The position numbers and the translations under genes were made by a program. Of a stretch of DNA of 48,593 bases, positions 1 through 9,210 are shown one piece after another (the stretch's first letter is position 1; each line of letters begins with the position of its first letter). Under the pieces are notes generated by a model. The model was not told where the DNA came from, searched no databases, and worked only from the letters and a program-made list of their open reading frames with translations. The stretch covers positions 1 through 48,593 of the forward strand of contig JAFVFY010000016.1 of NCBI GenBank assembly GCA_017475265.1, written 5' to 3'. The stretch is from Prevotella sp. (lineage in GTDB: Bacteria; Bacteroidota; Bacteroidia; Bacteroidales; Bacteroidaceae).

Positions 1-10
1 ACTTAGGGGG

Positions 11-556
11 CTAAAATAACCAGGCATCCTTTAATAAAGGCTGCGCGAGGTCTTTCTCGCTGGTTAACACCTGCTTGGGGTCTATAGGCCAATCGATGCC
101 TAGGTCGGGGTCGTTCCAGCGGATGCCAGCCTCGGCCTGAGGAGCATACACATTATCAACTTTATAAGTGAATATGGCCTCGTCGCTCATCACCAGAAAG
201 CCGTGGGCAAAGCCACGGGGTATGAACAACTGGCGCTTGTTCTCCTCACTCAGCTCCACCATGACGTGCTTGCCAAAGGTTGGCGAACTGCGGCGAATGT
301 CTACTGCCACGTCTAGCACCGTTCCCTTGATGACACGCACCAGTTTGGCCTGCGAAAACTCGCCCTTCTGGTAGTGAAGACCGCGCAAGACACCGAACGA
401 CGACTTCGACTCGTTGTCCTGTATGAAATTCACCGCACCGATATTCTCCGTAAATTCTTGCTGTTTCCAGGCCTCAAAGAAATAACCCCTGGAGTCCTTA
501 AATACCTTAGGTTCAATGACAAAAACGTCTTTAATGAAAGTATCGTTATAAATCAT
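11..556 (-). CDS. rfbC: dTDP-4-dehydrorhamnose 3,5-epimerase
   Basis: Cytoplasmic epimerase that converts dTDP-4-dehydro-6-deoxyglucose to the L-lyxo isomer, the third step of dTDP-L-rhamnose synthesis for surface polysaccharides. The 181-residue product matches the family's usual length. Visible motifs are LRGLHYQ with the catalytic His61, the cupin stretch IPRGFAHGFLV, and the C-terminal GIRWNDPDLGIDWP block. An upstream TTG at 562 is possible, but the ATG at 556 gives the normal N-terminus. It is transcribed away from the RluA gene from a very good promoter at 586-616. The rest of the rhamnose pathway is not visible and would lie beyond the left edge. Function is confident from family motifs. 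Confidence 0.95.
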   Translation of the reverse strand: MIYNDTFIKDVFVIEPKVFKDSRGYFFEAWKQQEFTENIGAVNFIQDNESKSSFGVLRGLHYQKGEFSQAKLVRVIKGTVLDVAVDIRRSSPTFGKHVMVELSEENKRQLFIPRGFAHGFLVMSDEAIFTYKVDNVYAPQAEAGIRWNDPDLGIDWPIDPKQVLTSEKDLAQPLLKDAWLF

Positions 557-585
557 ATCCAATGAATATGTTTGTTTTCAACGTG

Positions 586-616
586 CAAAAGTAAGAAATA
601 ATGCTGACGTGACAAA
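586..616 (-). promoter_or_regulatory. Bacteroidetes-type promoter of rfbC
   Basis: On the minus strand TTTG (616-613), a 19-base spacer and TACTTTTG (593-586) match the Bacteroidetes primary sigma factor consensus TTTG-N19-TAnnTTTG. Transcription should begin near 580, giving a leader of about 25 bases before the ATG at 556. Confidence 0.75.
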
Positions 617-712
617 GCAATTTCAGAAGATTAACAGATTGTAAGCCTTTTCTGTAAGTATGAAACGGGGAAAAAGGGCAAAACCCTAAATATGGTAAAA
701 AACAAAAGGTTT

Positions 713-746
713 TTTGAGGCTATTTCGCCGTTTTGTTGTACCTTTG
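713..746 (+). promoter_or_regulatory. Promoter of the RluA-family gene
   Basis: TACCTTTG at 739-746 fits the TAnnTTTG box. A TTTG lies at 713-716 with a 22-base spacer, slightly long. The box supports the ATG at 772 as the real start, since an in-frame start at 733 would lie upstream of the predicted transcript start. Confidence 0.6.
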
Positions 747-771
747 CACCGAAATTGCGAAACAGGACATC

Positions 772-1671
772 ATGCGAGTTAATACAGAAAGTCAGCGTCA
801 GGGCGACTACGCACATTACGTGGTAGCCGAGCCTGCGCCGCTATTGGAATTTCTACTGGCCAACGTCGGGCTGAGCCGCTCGAAGGTGAAGGCTACGCTT
901 CAGGGACGCGGCATCAAGGTGAACGGCAAGACCGTCACACAGTTTGACTACCCCCTCCAGCCAGGCACGAAGGTGGCCGTGTCGCGCTCCAAGCGCAATC
1001 AGCAGGGTTTCAAGAGCCGTTACGTGAAGATAGTCTACGAAGACCGCTGGCTCATCGTCGTGGAGAAGCGTGAAGGCATCCTCTCAATGGCTGCCGGACA
1101 CTCGACGCTGAACGTGAAGACGGTACTCGACGACTACTTCAAGAAGTCACGCCAGAAGTGCACCGCCCACGTCGTTCACCGTTTGGACCGCGACACCAGT
1201 GGACTAATGGTCTACGCAAAGGACATGGAGACAGAGCAGATACTGGAGCACAACTGGCACCAGCTGGTCTATGACCGCCGCTACGTGGCCGTGCTCAGTG
1301 GAGAGATGGAGGACGACGAGGGAACCATCGAGAACTGGTTAAAGGACAACAAGGCCTACATCACCTACTCCTCGCCTGTAGATAATGGTGGTAAGCTGGC
1401 CATCAGCCACTTCCACGTCCTCGACCGAACGACGGAGCACTCGCTCGTGGAGTTCCGGCTGGAGACGGGACGCAAGAACCAGATCCGAGTACATGCTGCC
1501 GACATGGGACATCCCGTTTGCGGAGACACGAAGTACGGCAACGGCAACGACCCGCTGCACAGACTTTGCCTACACGCCTGGTTGCTCTGCTTAACCCATC
1601 CCGTCACTGGCGAGCGCCTGGAGTTTGAGACTCCAGTACCTACGCCGTTCAGACTGATTTTTAAACATTGA
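772..1671 (+). CDS. RluA-family RNA pseudouridine synthase
   Basis: Isomerises specific uridines in rRNA or tRNA to pseudouridine. The 299-residue product has an N-terminal S4 RNA-binding domain (about residues 25-70, with LSRSKVKATLQGRGIKVNG) followed by the RluA catalytic domain. The motif HRLDRDTSG carries the catalytic aspartate (D139), and ETGRKNQIRVH is the conserved C-terminal block. The start at 772 was chosen because the promoter box at 739-746 lies downstream of the longer in-frame start. Which RNA position it modifies cannot be told from sequence alone. Confidence 0.92.
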   Translation: MRVNTESQRQGDYAHYVVAEPAPLLEFLLANVGLSRSKVKATLQGRGIKVNGKTVTQFDYPLQPGTKVAVSRSKRNQQGFKSRYVKIVYEDRWLIVVEKREGILSMAAGHSTLNVKTVLDDYFKKSRQKCTAHVVHRLDRDTSGLMVYAKDMETEQILEHNWHQLVYDRRYVAVLSGEMEDDEGTIENWLKDNKAYITYSSPVDNGGKLAISHFHVLDRTTEHSLVEFRLETGRKNQIRVHAADMGHPVCGDTKYGNGNDPLHRLCLHAWLLCLTHPVTGERLEFETPVPTPFRLIFKH

Positions 1672-1680
1672 CTTCAGAAT

Positions 1681-1798
1681 TAAGACTTTAGACTATAGAC
1701 TATAGACTTTAGACTATAGACTGCAGACTTTAGACTTCAGACTTTAGACTTTAGACTTTAGACTTTAGACTTCAGACTTTAGACTTTAGACTTTAGAG
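1681..1798 (+). repeat. GACTTTAGACT-type simple repeat array
   Basis: About 118 bases made of irregular tandem units such as GACTTTAGACT and GACTATAGACT, ending two bases before the ATG of the small membrane protein gene. The top strand is short of G except at the fixed unit position. It is one of several repeat arrays in this window that abut a start codon. Confidence 0.9.
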
Positions 1799-1800
1799 AT

Positions 1801-1959
1801 ATGAATAACTGGATGTATTACGTTGCGGCTCTTGTGGTCATCGTATTGGCGGCTTGGGTCATTAAGAAGGTGACGAGCTGCATCGTCAAGACCGTGGCCA
1901 TGGCGGTTATTGTGGCAGTCATCGCCTACATTTATTTCTTTGTATTAAACGTAAATTAA
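1801..1959 (+). CDS. Small two-helix membrane protein
   Basis: A 52-residue open frame that begins at an ATG just after the repeat array and ends 10 bases before yfhO. Two hydrophobic stretches (about residues 6-20 and 31-48) are separated by a short basic loop containing IKKVTSC, as expected for a small helical-hairpin inner-membrane protein. I do not recognise a named family. Support comes from its tight placement before yfhO, the clean start and stop, and the strongly membrane-like composition. It could assist or be co-translated with the YfhO protein, but this is inference from position only. Confidence 0.6.
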   Translation: MNNWMYYVAALVVIVLAAWVIKKVTSCIVKTVAMAVIVAVIAYIYFFVLNVN

Positions 1960-1969
1960 ACATAAAACG

Positions 1970-4567
1970 ATGAAATCATTAAAGCAATGGCTGCCCGACG
2001 TGCTGGCAGTACTGTTTTTCGCCATCTTGGCGTTTGCCTATTTCTATCCCGCCGACGTTGAGGACCGTGTGCTCAACCAAGGCGACATCTCCGCCGGCAT
2101 AGGCTCAGGCCAGGAGGCCAGTGACTACCAGAAAAAGACCGGCGAGCGCACCCGCTGGACCAACTCGCTGTTCTCGGGCATGCCGACGTATCAGATCGCT
2201 CCGTCGTACAGCAGTACCGACACGCTCTCTACCGTGGAGAGAGCCTACCACCTGTGGCTGCCCGACAACGTGTGGTACGTGTTTGTCTATCTGCTGGGCT
2301 TCTACATCCTGCTGCGTGCCTTCGACTTCCGCTGGCACCTGGCAGCCCTAGGCTCCGTGCTATGGGCTTTCAGCACCTATTTCCTTATCATCATCGCTGC
2401 CGGACACCTGTGGAAGGTGATGGCTCTGGCCTATCTGCCGCCGATGATTGCGGGTATTGTGCTCGCTTTCCGAGGGAAATACCTGTGGGGACTCATCGTC
2501 ACGGCATTCTTCGGCGCGTTGGAGATACATGCCAACCACCTACAGATGACCTATTACTACCTTCTGCCCACCATCCTCATCATGCTGGCGTTCATCATCG
2601 ATGCCATCAAGGAAAAAAGGTATCATCACATTGGCAAAGCCTTGGGAGCCTGCATTGTCAGCGCCCTCCTTGCCGTGCTCATCAATGGCTCTAACCTCTA
2701 CCACACGTGGCAGTACTCCAAAGAGACCATGCGCGGGAAGAGCGAGCTGGTGAAGGCTGACGCTGCCAACCAGACGAACAGCGGACTGGAGCGTTCATAC
2801 ATCACCGACTATAGCTATGGCATCGGGGAGACATGGACATTGCTCATTCCCAATGCCAAGGGCGGTACTTCTACTCGCGCTTTGGGAGAGAATGAGAGCG
2901 TAAAGGAAGAGGGAGCCAAGCACTCATTCAACCTGGGAGGCGGACAGGTCATACCCTACAACTATTTCTTCAGCCAGATGCCGCAATACTGGGAAGAGAG
3001 CATGGAGGAAGGCAGCAACGGCACGATGGGCCCCGTATACGTGGGAGCCTTCGTGATGTTCCTCTTCGTGCTGGGACTTTTCATTGTCCGTGGCCCAATG
3101 AAGTGGTGCCTGCTGGCTGCCACCGTACTGAGCATCATGCTCGCCTGGGGAAAGAACTTCATGGGGCTGACAGACTTCTTTATCGACTATATTCCAATGT
3201 ACGCCAAATTCCGCGCCGTGGAGTCGATATTGGTCATTGCAGAGTTCACCATTCCGCTATTGGCCATACTGGCACTTAAACAGTTGATTGAGGTGAGTGA
3301 TGGGGGTAATGGGCTTAATGGGGCTAATGGGGCTAATGGGCTTAATGGGATTGTTGGGAAGTTGGGGATACAGAAGGCTATCTATATTGCCTACGCCATC
3401 ACTGCCGGCTTCTGCCTGCTCTTTGCCTTGCTGCCCGGTGTGTTCTTCGACTTCTACACCAATGCTGAGTATTCCTATTTCAGTCAGGCTTTGCCACCTG
3501 CTGATGTTAATACGTTCATGGAGAGCCTGAGCCGTGCACGCCAGAGTGTGTTTACAGCCGACTGCTGGCGGTCGTTCATCGTCATCACCATCGGTGCCGT
3601 GCTGATCATGCTTTACCGCGCCAAGAAGCTGAAGGCCCTGCCTATGGTCGCCCTGCTCGTCGTGCTCTGCCTCGTTGACCTGTGGCAGGTGAACAAGCGC
3701 TATCTGAACGACGACATGTTCAAGCCCCGCCGTGAGCGCCAGCAGATTCGTCCACTGACTCCTGCCGACCGAGAGATACTCGCTGACCCGGCACTCTACT
3801 ACCGCGTGCTGAACCTTAATGCCAACCTGTTCAACGAGAACGAGACATCGTACTACCACAAGAGCATCGGTGGCTACCATGCTGCCAAGTTACGCCGCTA
3901 TCAGGAACTTATCGAGGCTTACATCAGCCCGCAGCAACAGGCCGTGCGTCAGGCCATCAGCGACACCAACGGAGACCTATCGCAGGTGAATGGAGACAGT
4001 CTTTGGAATATACTCAACATGCTCAACGCCAAGTACTTCCTTCTGGCTAACGCTCAGGAGCCAGAGAAGAGTTTCCAGGTGCAGAACCCCTACCCTATGG
4101 GCAATGCATGGTTCGTGGACAAAGTGAACTACGTGGACAATGCCAACCAGGAACTTGACGGGCTGAAGGATGCCGACCTGAGACATACTGCCGTAGCCGA
4201 CAAGCAGTTCCAGGCCGTGCTTGGCGAGGCCACCGTACAGGACTCCACAGCAGTCGCAGAGCTTACATCCTATGAGCCTAACGAACTGAAATATAACGTG
4301 AAAAGCAATCAGGGTGGTATCCTTGTGTTCTCCGAGATTTACTATCCAGGCTGGGAGGCCACTATCGATGGTCAGCCTGTGGAGCTGGGCCGTGTGGACT
4401 ACGTGCTGCGCGCCCTCCGCATTGAGCCTGGCCAGCATGAAGTCACGCTGAGCTTCTTCCCAAAGACGCTCGACACCACCGAGACGCTGGCATACGTGGC
4501 ACTCGCCATTTTGGCACTCCTCGTCATCGTCCTCCTCGTCATGGCCATTGTGAAGAAACGCCGATAG
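1970..4567 (+). CDS. YfhO family multi-pass membrane protein
   Basis: An 865-residue integral membrane protein of the YfhO family. Members are thought to be polytopic glycosyltransferase-like proteins acting on lipid-linked substrates, by analogy with B. subtilis YfhO in lipoteichoic acid glycosylation; the role in Bacteroidetes is unknown. About a dozen hydrophobic segments occupy residues 10-600. A soluble extracytoplasmic region of about 200 residues follows, with the typical FSEIYYPGWEATIDG block, and a last helix before the basic end KKRR. Around residues 443-464 a low-complexity run, rich in Gly-Leu-Asn-Gly and Ala-Asn-Gly, interrupts the sequence between two helices. It is encoded by a TTAATGGGG-type repeat and looks like an in-frame insertion. 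Family assignment is strong, biochemical role weak. Confidence 0.88.
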   Translation: MKSLKQWLPDVLAVLFFAILAFAYFYPADVEDRVLNQGDISAGIGSGQEASDYQKKTGERTRWTNSLFSGMPTYQIAPSYSSTDTLSTVERAYHLWLPDNVWYVFVYLLGFYILLRAFDFRWHLAALGSVLWAFSTYFLIIIAAGHLWKVMALAYLPPMIAGIVLAFRGKYLWGLIVTAFFGALEIHANHLQMTYYYLLPTILIMLAFIIDAIKEKRYHHIGKALGACIVSALLAVLINGSNLYHTWQYSKETMRGKSELVKADAANQTNSGLERSYITDYSYGIGETWTLLIPNAKGGTSTRALGENESVKEEGAKHSFNLGGGQVIPYNYFFSQMPQYWEESMEEGSNGTMGPVYVGAFVMFLFVLGLFIVRGPMKWCLLAATVLSIMLAWGKNFMGLTDFFIDYIPMYAKFRAVESILVIAEFTIPLLAILALKQLIEVSDGGNGLNGANGANGLNGIVGKLGIQKAIYIAYAITAGFCLLFALLPGVFFDFYTNAEYSYFSQALPPADVNTFMESLSRARQSVFTADCWRSFIVITIGAVLIMLYRAKKLKALPMVALLVVLCLVDLWQVNKRYLNDDMFKPRRERQQIRPLTPADREILADPALYYRVLNLNANLFNENETSYYHKSIGGYHAAKLRRYQELIEAYISPQQQAVRQAISDTNGDLSQVNGDSLWNILNMLNAKYFLLANAQEPEKSFQVQNPYPMGNAWFVDKVNYVDNANQELDGLKDADLRHTAVADKQFQAVLGEATVQDSTAVAELTSYEPNELKYNVKSNQGGILVFSEIYYPGWEATIDGQPVELGRVDYVLRALRIEPGQHEVTLSFFPKTLDTTETLAYVALAILALLVIVLLVMAIVKKRR
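3296..3361 (+). repeat. In-frame TTAATGGGG-type repeat inside yfhO
   Basis: Tandem copies of GGGCTTAATGGG and GGGGCTAATGGG encode a Gly-Asn-rich segment with no stop. The same repeat family occurs between the histidine kinase and response regulator genes at 15290-15366, so this is probably an inserted repeat and not native coding sequence. Confidence 0.8.
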
Positions 4568-4634
4568 ACGAATAGACGGATATGCATATTTACAGTAGAA
4601 TACACATGTTTGATTAATTAAACATAATAAGTCT

Positions 4635-6806
4635 ATGACCAGGATTACGACGTTAGCTGCTATCATGCTTTTGCCTGTTTTGGCAAATGCAAAGATTATC
4701 ACTCTTGTTACTGAAAGTAAACAGTATTATTATGTTGACACGGACGCGACCCCGAAGGTAGCCAAAATCGTGAGACCCCCAAGTGGCTATTATTCTGGCA
4801 GTCAGGTTTTCCCAAGTGCTGTCAGGTTTGTGGACGATATATATACTGTGACGGAAGTCGGCGACTGGGCCTTCTGCAAAGGGGAGAACACGGGAAACGA
4901 TGAGATAATCTCGGTCACGCTGCCGAATACGATTACGAAAATCGATATCGATGCTTTCTATGGCTGCTCTAACCTTACGTCCGTAAACATTCCGGAAGGT
5001 GTTACGGAGATTGGCCACGGTGCTTTCTCCCAGTGTTTCAGCCTTCCTTCAATCACGTTGCCTGAAGGTCTGAAGCAGATCACCTACAACTTGTTTAACG
5101 CCTGCAGCAGCCTTACTACCATCACCATCCCTAGCAGTGTCACAGACATAGGCAAGACTGCATTCACAAACTGTACGGGTCTGACGTCGCTAACGATGAA
5201 CTGCAACCCAACCTTGGGCAACGATGTGTTCAAGGGCTGTTCCAACCTAAAGGAGGTGACTTTCAATGGTGAGACGGTGCCAGCCATTTTTTCCCAGTGG
5301 GACTTGGAGAAGGTGACAATAGGCGACAAGGTCAGGAATATAGCAAACCGGGCTTTCTACAAATGTACAAGCCTGAAGACACTGGCCTTGTCAAACCAGG
5401 TGGAGACCATTGGCAAGGAAGCTTTTTATCAGTGTTCACAGCTTGAGACACTGACATTGCCCTCACAGCTGACGGACTTGGGCGAGGCAGCCTTTGCGAA
5501 TTGTTCTAGCCTAACTGACCTCACCATGTCGGGAAATCAGGCAACGATAGGGACGCAAGCTTTCTACAACTGCTACAGCCTGAGCAATGTGACCATGACA
5601 GGCCACATCAAGTACATGGACCGGCTGGCCTTTGGTAATTGCACCCTGGAGACACTCAACATCACTGACATGGCTGCATGGTGTTCAATAGACTATTTCG
5701 ACGTGTGGAGCGGTCCTATAGCCTACGTCAGTCACTTCCTCTATAACGGTCAGGAGGTGGTGAGCGACCTCGTCATTCCCGAAGGGGTGACTTCACTGGG
5801 CCTGGGAGCCTTTGCGGGCCGCTTGGAACTTGTCTCCGTAAGCCTGCCTTCGACCCTCACATCCATCGGCAACTATGCTTTTTATACTTGTCCCAAGCTA
5901 GCGTCGGTTACGCTTCCAGACGGTGTGACCTCCATCGGCGACAATGCTTTTGGCGATTGTTCGGCCCTTAGCACCATAACCCTCTCCCAGAAGCTGAAGA
6001 GCATTGGATACCGGGCTTTCTACAATTGCAAGAATCTCAAAACCTTAAACATCTCGCCAACACTTGCAGACATAGGCTATAATGCTTTCCAAGGATGTAG
6101 CGGCCTCGAAATCGTGAACATCACCGACATTGCAGCCTGGTGCAGCATCAATTTTGGCAATGACGAGGAAAGCGTGTCCTATTCCAATCCGCAGTCATAT
6201 TCTCATTGCCTCTACAAGGACGGAAAGATGATAAGTGAACTGACAATACCCGAGGGAGTGACAGAGATAAAAAGCCGGGCCTTTGCCTCCAACTACGGCT
6301 TGGAGTCCGTCACCATTCCCAGTACTGTCACGAAAATAGATGATTACGCATTCGGCTATTGCAAGGCGATTGCCGAGATGATCTGCCGGGCCAAAGATGT
6401 GCCAACTGTCACAAGCAGGACTTTCTATGATGGTAGCCAGACGTCAATACGCAAAGCAACGCTTTATGTCCCCGAGTCATCGTTAGAGAAATATAAGAAC
6501 GCAGCCTACTGGAAAACGGCAAAGGAAATACTGGCCATGCCCGACGATATGCCAACGAAGTGTGCCACACCATACGTCAGCTATGAGAAAGGGAAGATAA
6601 CCTTCCATTGTGACACCGAGGGAGCAGAGATTGTCTCATTCGTGGATGACGCAAACGTGAGGGCTCACAACACCAACAGGATTCAGGCCGAGCCGACATA
6701 TATAGTCAGGGCATACGCCAGGATGAAGGGCTGTGAGGACTCGGAGGTTATGACGGCCAAGTTTGTGTGGCATAACGCCAATCCCCAAATCACATATATT
6801 AAATAA
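4635..6806 (+). CDS. Secreted BspA-type leucine-rich repeat protein
   Basis: A 723-residue exported protein. A signal peptide (residues 1-19, cleavage after ANA) is followed by many LRR_5/BspA repeats of about 23 residues with the pattern sIGxxAFxxCxxLxxVxIPxxVTxI, spanning roughly residues 60-610. The C-terminal 90 residues (from about 630) resemble the beta-sandwich tail often seen after LRR_5 arrays in Prevotella. BspA-like proteins bind host or matrix proteins or carbohydrates; the ligand here is unknown. Unlike its neighbour it has no dockerin-like end. The next LRR gene starts 15 bases downstream, suggesting an operon of tandem duplicates. Confidence 0.9.
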   Translation: MTRITTLAAIMLLPVLANAKIITLVTESKQYYYVDTDATPKVAKIVRPPSGYYSGSQVFPSAVRFVDDIYTVTEVGDWAFCKGENTGNDEIISVTLPNTITKIDIDAFYGCSNLTSVNIPEGVTEIGHGAFSQCFSLPSITLPEGLKQITYNLFNACSSLTTITIPSSVTDIGKTAFTNCTGLTSLTMNCNPTLGNDVFKGCSNLKEVTFNGETVPAIFSQWDLEKVTIGDKVRNIANRAFYKCTSLKTLALSNQVETIGKEAFYQCSQLETLTLPSQLTDLGEAAFANCSSLTDLTMSGNQATIGTQAFYNCYSLSNVTMTGHIKYMDRLAFGNCTLETLNITDMAAWCSIDYFDVWSGPIAYVSHFLYNGQEVVSDLVIPEGVTSLGLGAFAGRLELVSVSLPSTLTSIGNYAFYTCPKLASVTLPDGVTSIGDNAFGDCSALSTITLSQKLKSIGYRAFYNCKNLKTLNISPTLADIGYNAFQGCSGLEIVNITDIAAWCSINFGNDEESVSYSNPQSYSHCLYKDGKMISELTIPEGVTEIKSRAFASNYGLESVTIPSTVTKIDDYAFGYCKAIAEMICRAKDVPTVTSRTFYDGSQTSIRKATLYVPESSLEKYKNAAYWKTAKEILAMPDDMPTKCATPYVSYEKGKITFHCDTEGAEIVSFVDDANVRAHNTNRIQAEPTYIVRAYARMKGCEDSEVMTAKFVWHNANPQITYIK

Positions 6807-6821
6807 AAGGAGGGACAGAAC

Positions 6822-8555
6822 ATGAAAACAAAAGCATTATTTCTGACCATTCTTTCGCTGTCGGCAGCAATGTCTGCCCTGTCATTCAACGGTGTTGCGA
6901 CCATCGGCGGCATCACATACAATCTGGTTACAAAGGCAAAGGTTGCCACTGTAGTGAGCAACTCCGGACAGTACAAGGGAAACCTGAGGATTCCCTCCAC
7001 GGTGGAGTATGAGGGGACGGTATGCAATGTTACCGGCATAGGAAATGAGGCGTTCAAGAACTGCTCAGAGCTGTGGTCGATAGTCATTCCTGGTAGTGTT
7101 ACCACGATTGGGGAAAGTGCCTTTGAGGCATGCACGAGCCTCAGCATCATAAAATTTGAGGACGAAGGGCTGTTGTCCATCGGCGAGGGTGCCTTCTATT
7201 TGTGTACGAGTCTCTCCTCCATATCCCTTCCCAGCAGCCTGACAGCCATTCCCCCTGGTGCCTTTGTGGGATGCAGCAGCCTGACAAGTGTCTTTATCCC
7301 GAATAGTGTGACAAGTATTGGACTTGGAGCCTTTGGCAGATGTACCTCCCTGACATCGCTTACGATACCTGAGAGCGTCACCAGCCTGGGCGAGGCCGTG
7401 TTCTTAGGTTGCACGAGCCTTACATCCATACCTATGGGTAAAGGCATTAAAGTCATTCCCAAAAACGCCTTTTCAGGTTGTACGGCACTCAATTATGTGG
7501 CTATACCCGAGGGAATAGAGACAATTGACGAGTACGCCTTCAACGAGTGTTGGAACATTTCGGAGCTTTATTTCCCCAGTAGTCTGACCGACATAGAGAG
7601 CAACGCCTTCGATGCCTTGCCAAACCTCATAACGCTGGACATCACCGACGTGGGTAACTGGGCACAGATTTATTTCCCTGACTATAACCGTAATCCTGTG
7701 GCATGGGCACAGTATGTGTCGGTAAATGGTATGGATCTTACGAATCTGGTGATTCCCAGTGGCGTGAAGGAAATACAGGAGTCAACGTTCCCAATATGTC
7801 GTGAGCTTAAATCCATCACCATCCCCAGCAGCGTGACCAAGATAGACGGAAACGCATTCTACTGGGGACCGAAGCTTACCACCGTCGTTCTTGGTAGTGG
7901 CGTGGAGAGCATCGGCAGCAATGCTTTCGGCAAGTGTGAAGAGCTGACAGATGTCTATTGTTATGCCCTGACTCCCCCGGAACAGATGTATGCCTTTAAG
8001 GACTCATACGTCAATTACGCTAAACTGCACGTACCGTCATCGGTAGTGACAAAGTACAGGAATAACGAGTACTGGGGAAAATTTGGTGAAGTTGTGGCTA
8101 TCACCGACAATGATCCCAAGGCGGACATGCCTCAGTGTGCCAAGCCCACCATCAGATACATTAACGGTAATGAGATCTTCTTCGATTGCAGCACGCCTGG
8201 CGTGGAGTTCCAGTCAATGATAGTTGATTCCGACATTGGCGGCCATGTGGGCAAGGAACTATACGTCACAGCTACATATACGGTCAAGGTGATGGCTATA
8301 CGCGAGGGCTACGCTCCCAGCGACGTGACTATTGCCGAAATAAACTGGCTGGAGAGCCAGCCTGATGTAGAAGCAGACGATCTGCGCGGTGACGTGAACG
8401 GCGACGGCGTAGTGGATGTGGCTGACATAGCATCTGTTATCAGCGTCATGGCAGGGAGCGCAGAAGAACTGCGACAGTCTGCCGACGTGAACGACGACGG
8501 CACCGTTGATGTAGCCGACATTGCCACTGTTATCAGTATCATGGCTTCAAATTAA
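6822..8555 (+). CDS. Secreted BspA-type LRR protein with dockerin-like C-terminus
   Basis: A 577-residue exported protein with a signal peptide (about residues 1-19), LRR_5 repeats (about 60-390), a linker/beta domain (about 430-510), and a C-terminal dockerin type I-like module. The module has two F-hand calcium loops, DVNGDGVVDVADI and DVNDDGTVDVADI, each followed by a short hydrophobic helix ending near VISVM or VISIM. Dockerins normally bind cohesins, but no cohesin is visible in this window. In Prevotella such tails occur on many secreted proteins and their partner is not clear to me. The ATG at 6822 follows the preceding LRR stop by 15 bases. Confidence 0.9.
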   Translation: MKTKALFLTILSLSAAMSALSFNGVATIGGITYNLVTKAKVATVVSNSGQYKGNLRIPSTVEYEGTVCNVTGIGNEAFKNCSELWSIVIPGSVTTIGESAFEACTSLSIIKFEDEGLLSIGEGAFYLCTSLSSISLPSSLTAIPPGAFVGCSSLTSVFIPNSVTSIGLGAFGRCTSLTSLTIPESVTSLGEAVFLGCTSLTSIPMGKGIKVIPKNAFSGCTALNYVAIPEGIETIDEYAFNECWNISELYFPSSLTDIESNAFDALPNLITLDITDVGNWAQIYFPDYNRNPVAWAQYVSVNGMDLTNLVIPSGVKEIQESTFPICRELKSITIPSSVTKIDGNAFYWGPKLTTVVLGSGVESIGSNAFGKCEELTDVYCYALTPPEQMYAFKDSYVNYAKLHVPSSVVTKYRNNEYWGKFGEVVAITDNDPKADMPQCAKPTIRYINGNEIFFDCSTPGVEFQSMIVDSDIGGHVGKELYVTATYTVKVMAIREGYAPSDVTIAEINWLESQPDVEADDLRGDVNGDGVVDVADIASVISVMAGSAEELRQSADVNDDGTVDVADIATVISIMASN

Positions 8556-8699
8556 TCCCCTACTTCCCCGCCAAGATTGAATTGTTGATTACATACACAT
8601 GAATCCCGTAAGGAAAGAATATTGTGGACAGACCGGAATACAACCTCTATAGCTTGGCACGAGAACAGTAGGACTTTATTAAATCATAAATCATAAAGA

Positions 8700-9194
8700 A
8701 TGGAAGTTATACAAAGTTTCACTATCGACCACACTCACCTGAAGCCAGGCATCTACGTCTCACGTGAGGATAAAGGTTTTACTACTTTCGACCTCCGTAT
8801 TACGGAGCCTAACAAGGAACCTGCTGTGGCTCCAGCGGCCATGCATAGCCTGGAGCACTTGATGGCCACCTGGTTCCGTAATTCGGAGGCAAAGGACGAT
8901 GTGGTGTACGTAGGCCCCATGGGCTGCCTCACAGGTATGTATATCATCATGACAGGAACGTACACCGTAGAGGACATGCGGCGCTTGACCATTGCGTGCC
9001 TCCAATGGATTCTCACCCAGACAGAAGTTCCCGCCACACGTCCTGAGGCATGCGGCAACTATCTGCTTCACGACCTTCCGATGTGTAAGTGGGAGAGTGC
9101 CCGCTACCTCGACCGCCTAGAGCATGATTTCCATTGTGAGTACACCAAGCTTCAAATCACCCTCGAAGACGGTAGGGTCTTTGCTGACGCATAA
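8700..9194 (+). CDS. luxS: S-ribosylhomocysteine lyase
   Basis: Cleaves S-ribosylhomocysteine to homocysteine and the autoinducer-2 precursor DPD in the activated methyl cycle. The 164-residue length is typical. Key residues are visible: the zinc motif HSLEH (His49, Glu52, His53), the catalytic cysteine in GPMGCLTG (Cys76), and the third metal ligand in ACGNYLLHD (Cys122). The usual partner nucleosidase gene (pfs) is not adjacent. The following gene starts 16 bases downstream, so the two may be co-transcribed. The 144-base upstream gap contains an AT-rich TAAATCATAAATCATAAAG run just before the ATG. Confidence 0.97.
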   Translation: MEVIQSFTIDHTHLKPGIYVSREDKGFTTFDLRITEPNKEPAVAPAAMHSLEHLMATWFRNSEAKDDVVYVGPMGCLTGMYIIMTGTYTVEDMRRLTIACLQWILTQTEVPATRPEACGNYLLHDLPMCKWESARYLDRLEHDFHCEYTKLQITLEDGRVFADA

Positions 9195-9210
9195 TCCGCG
9201 CAGAAACAGA

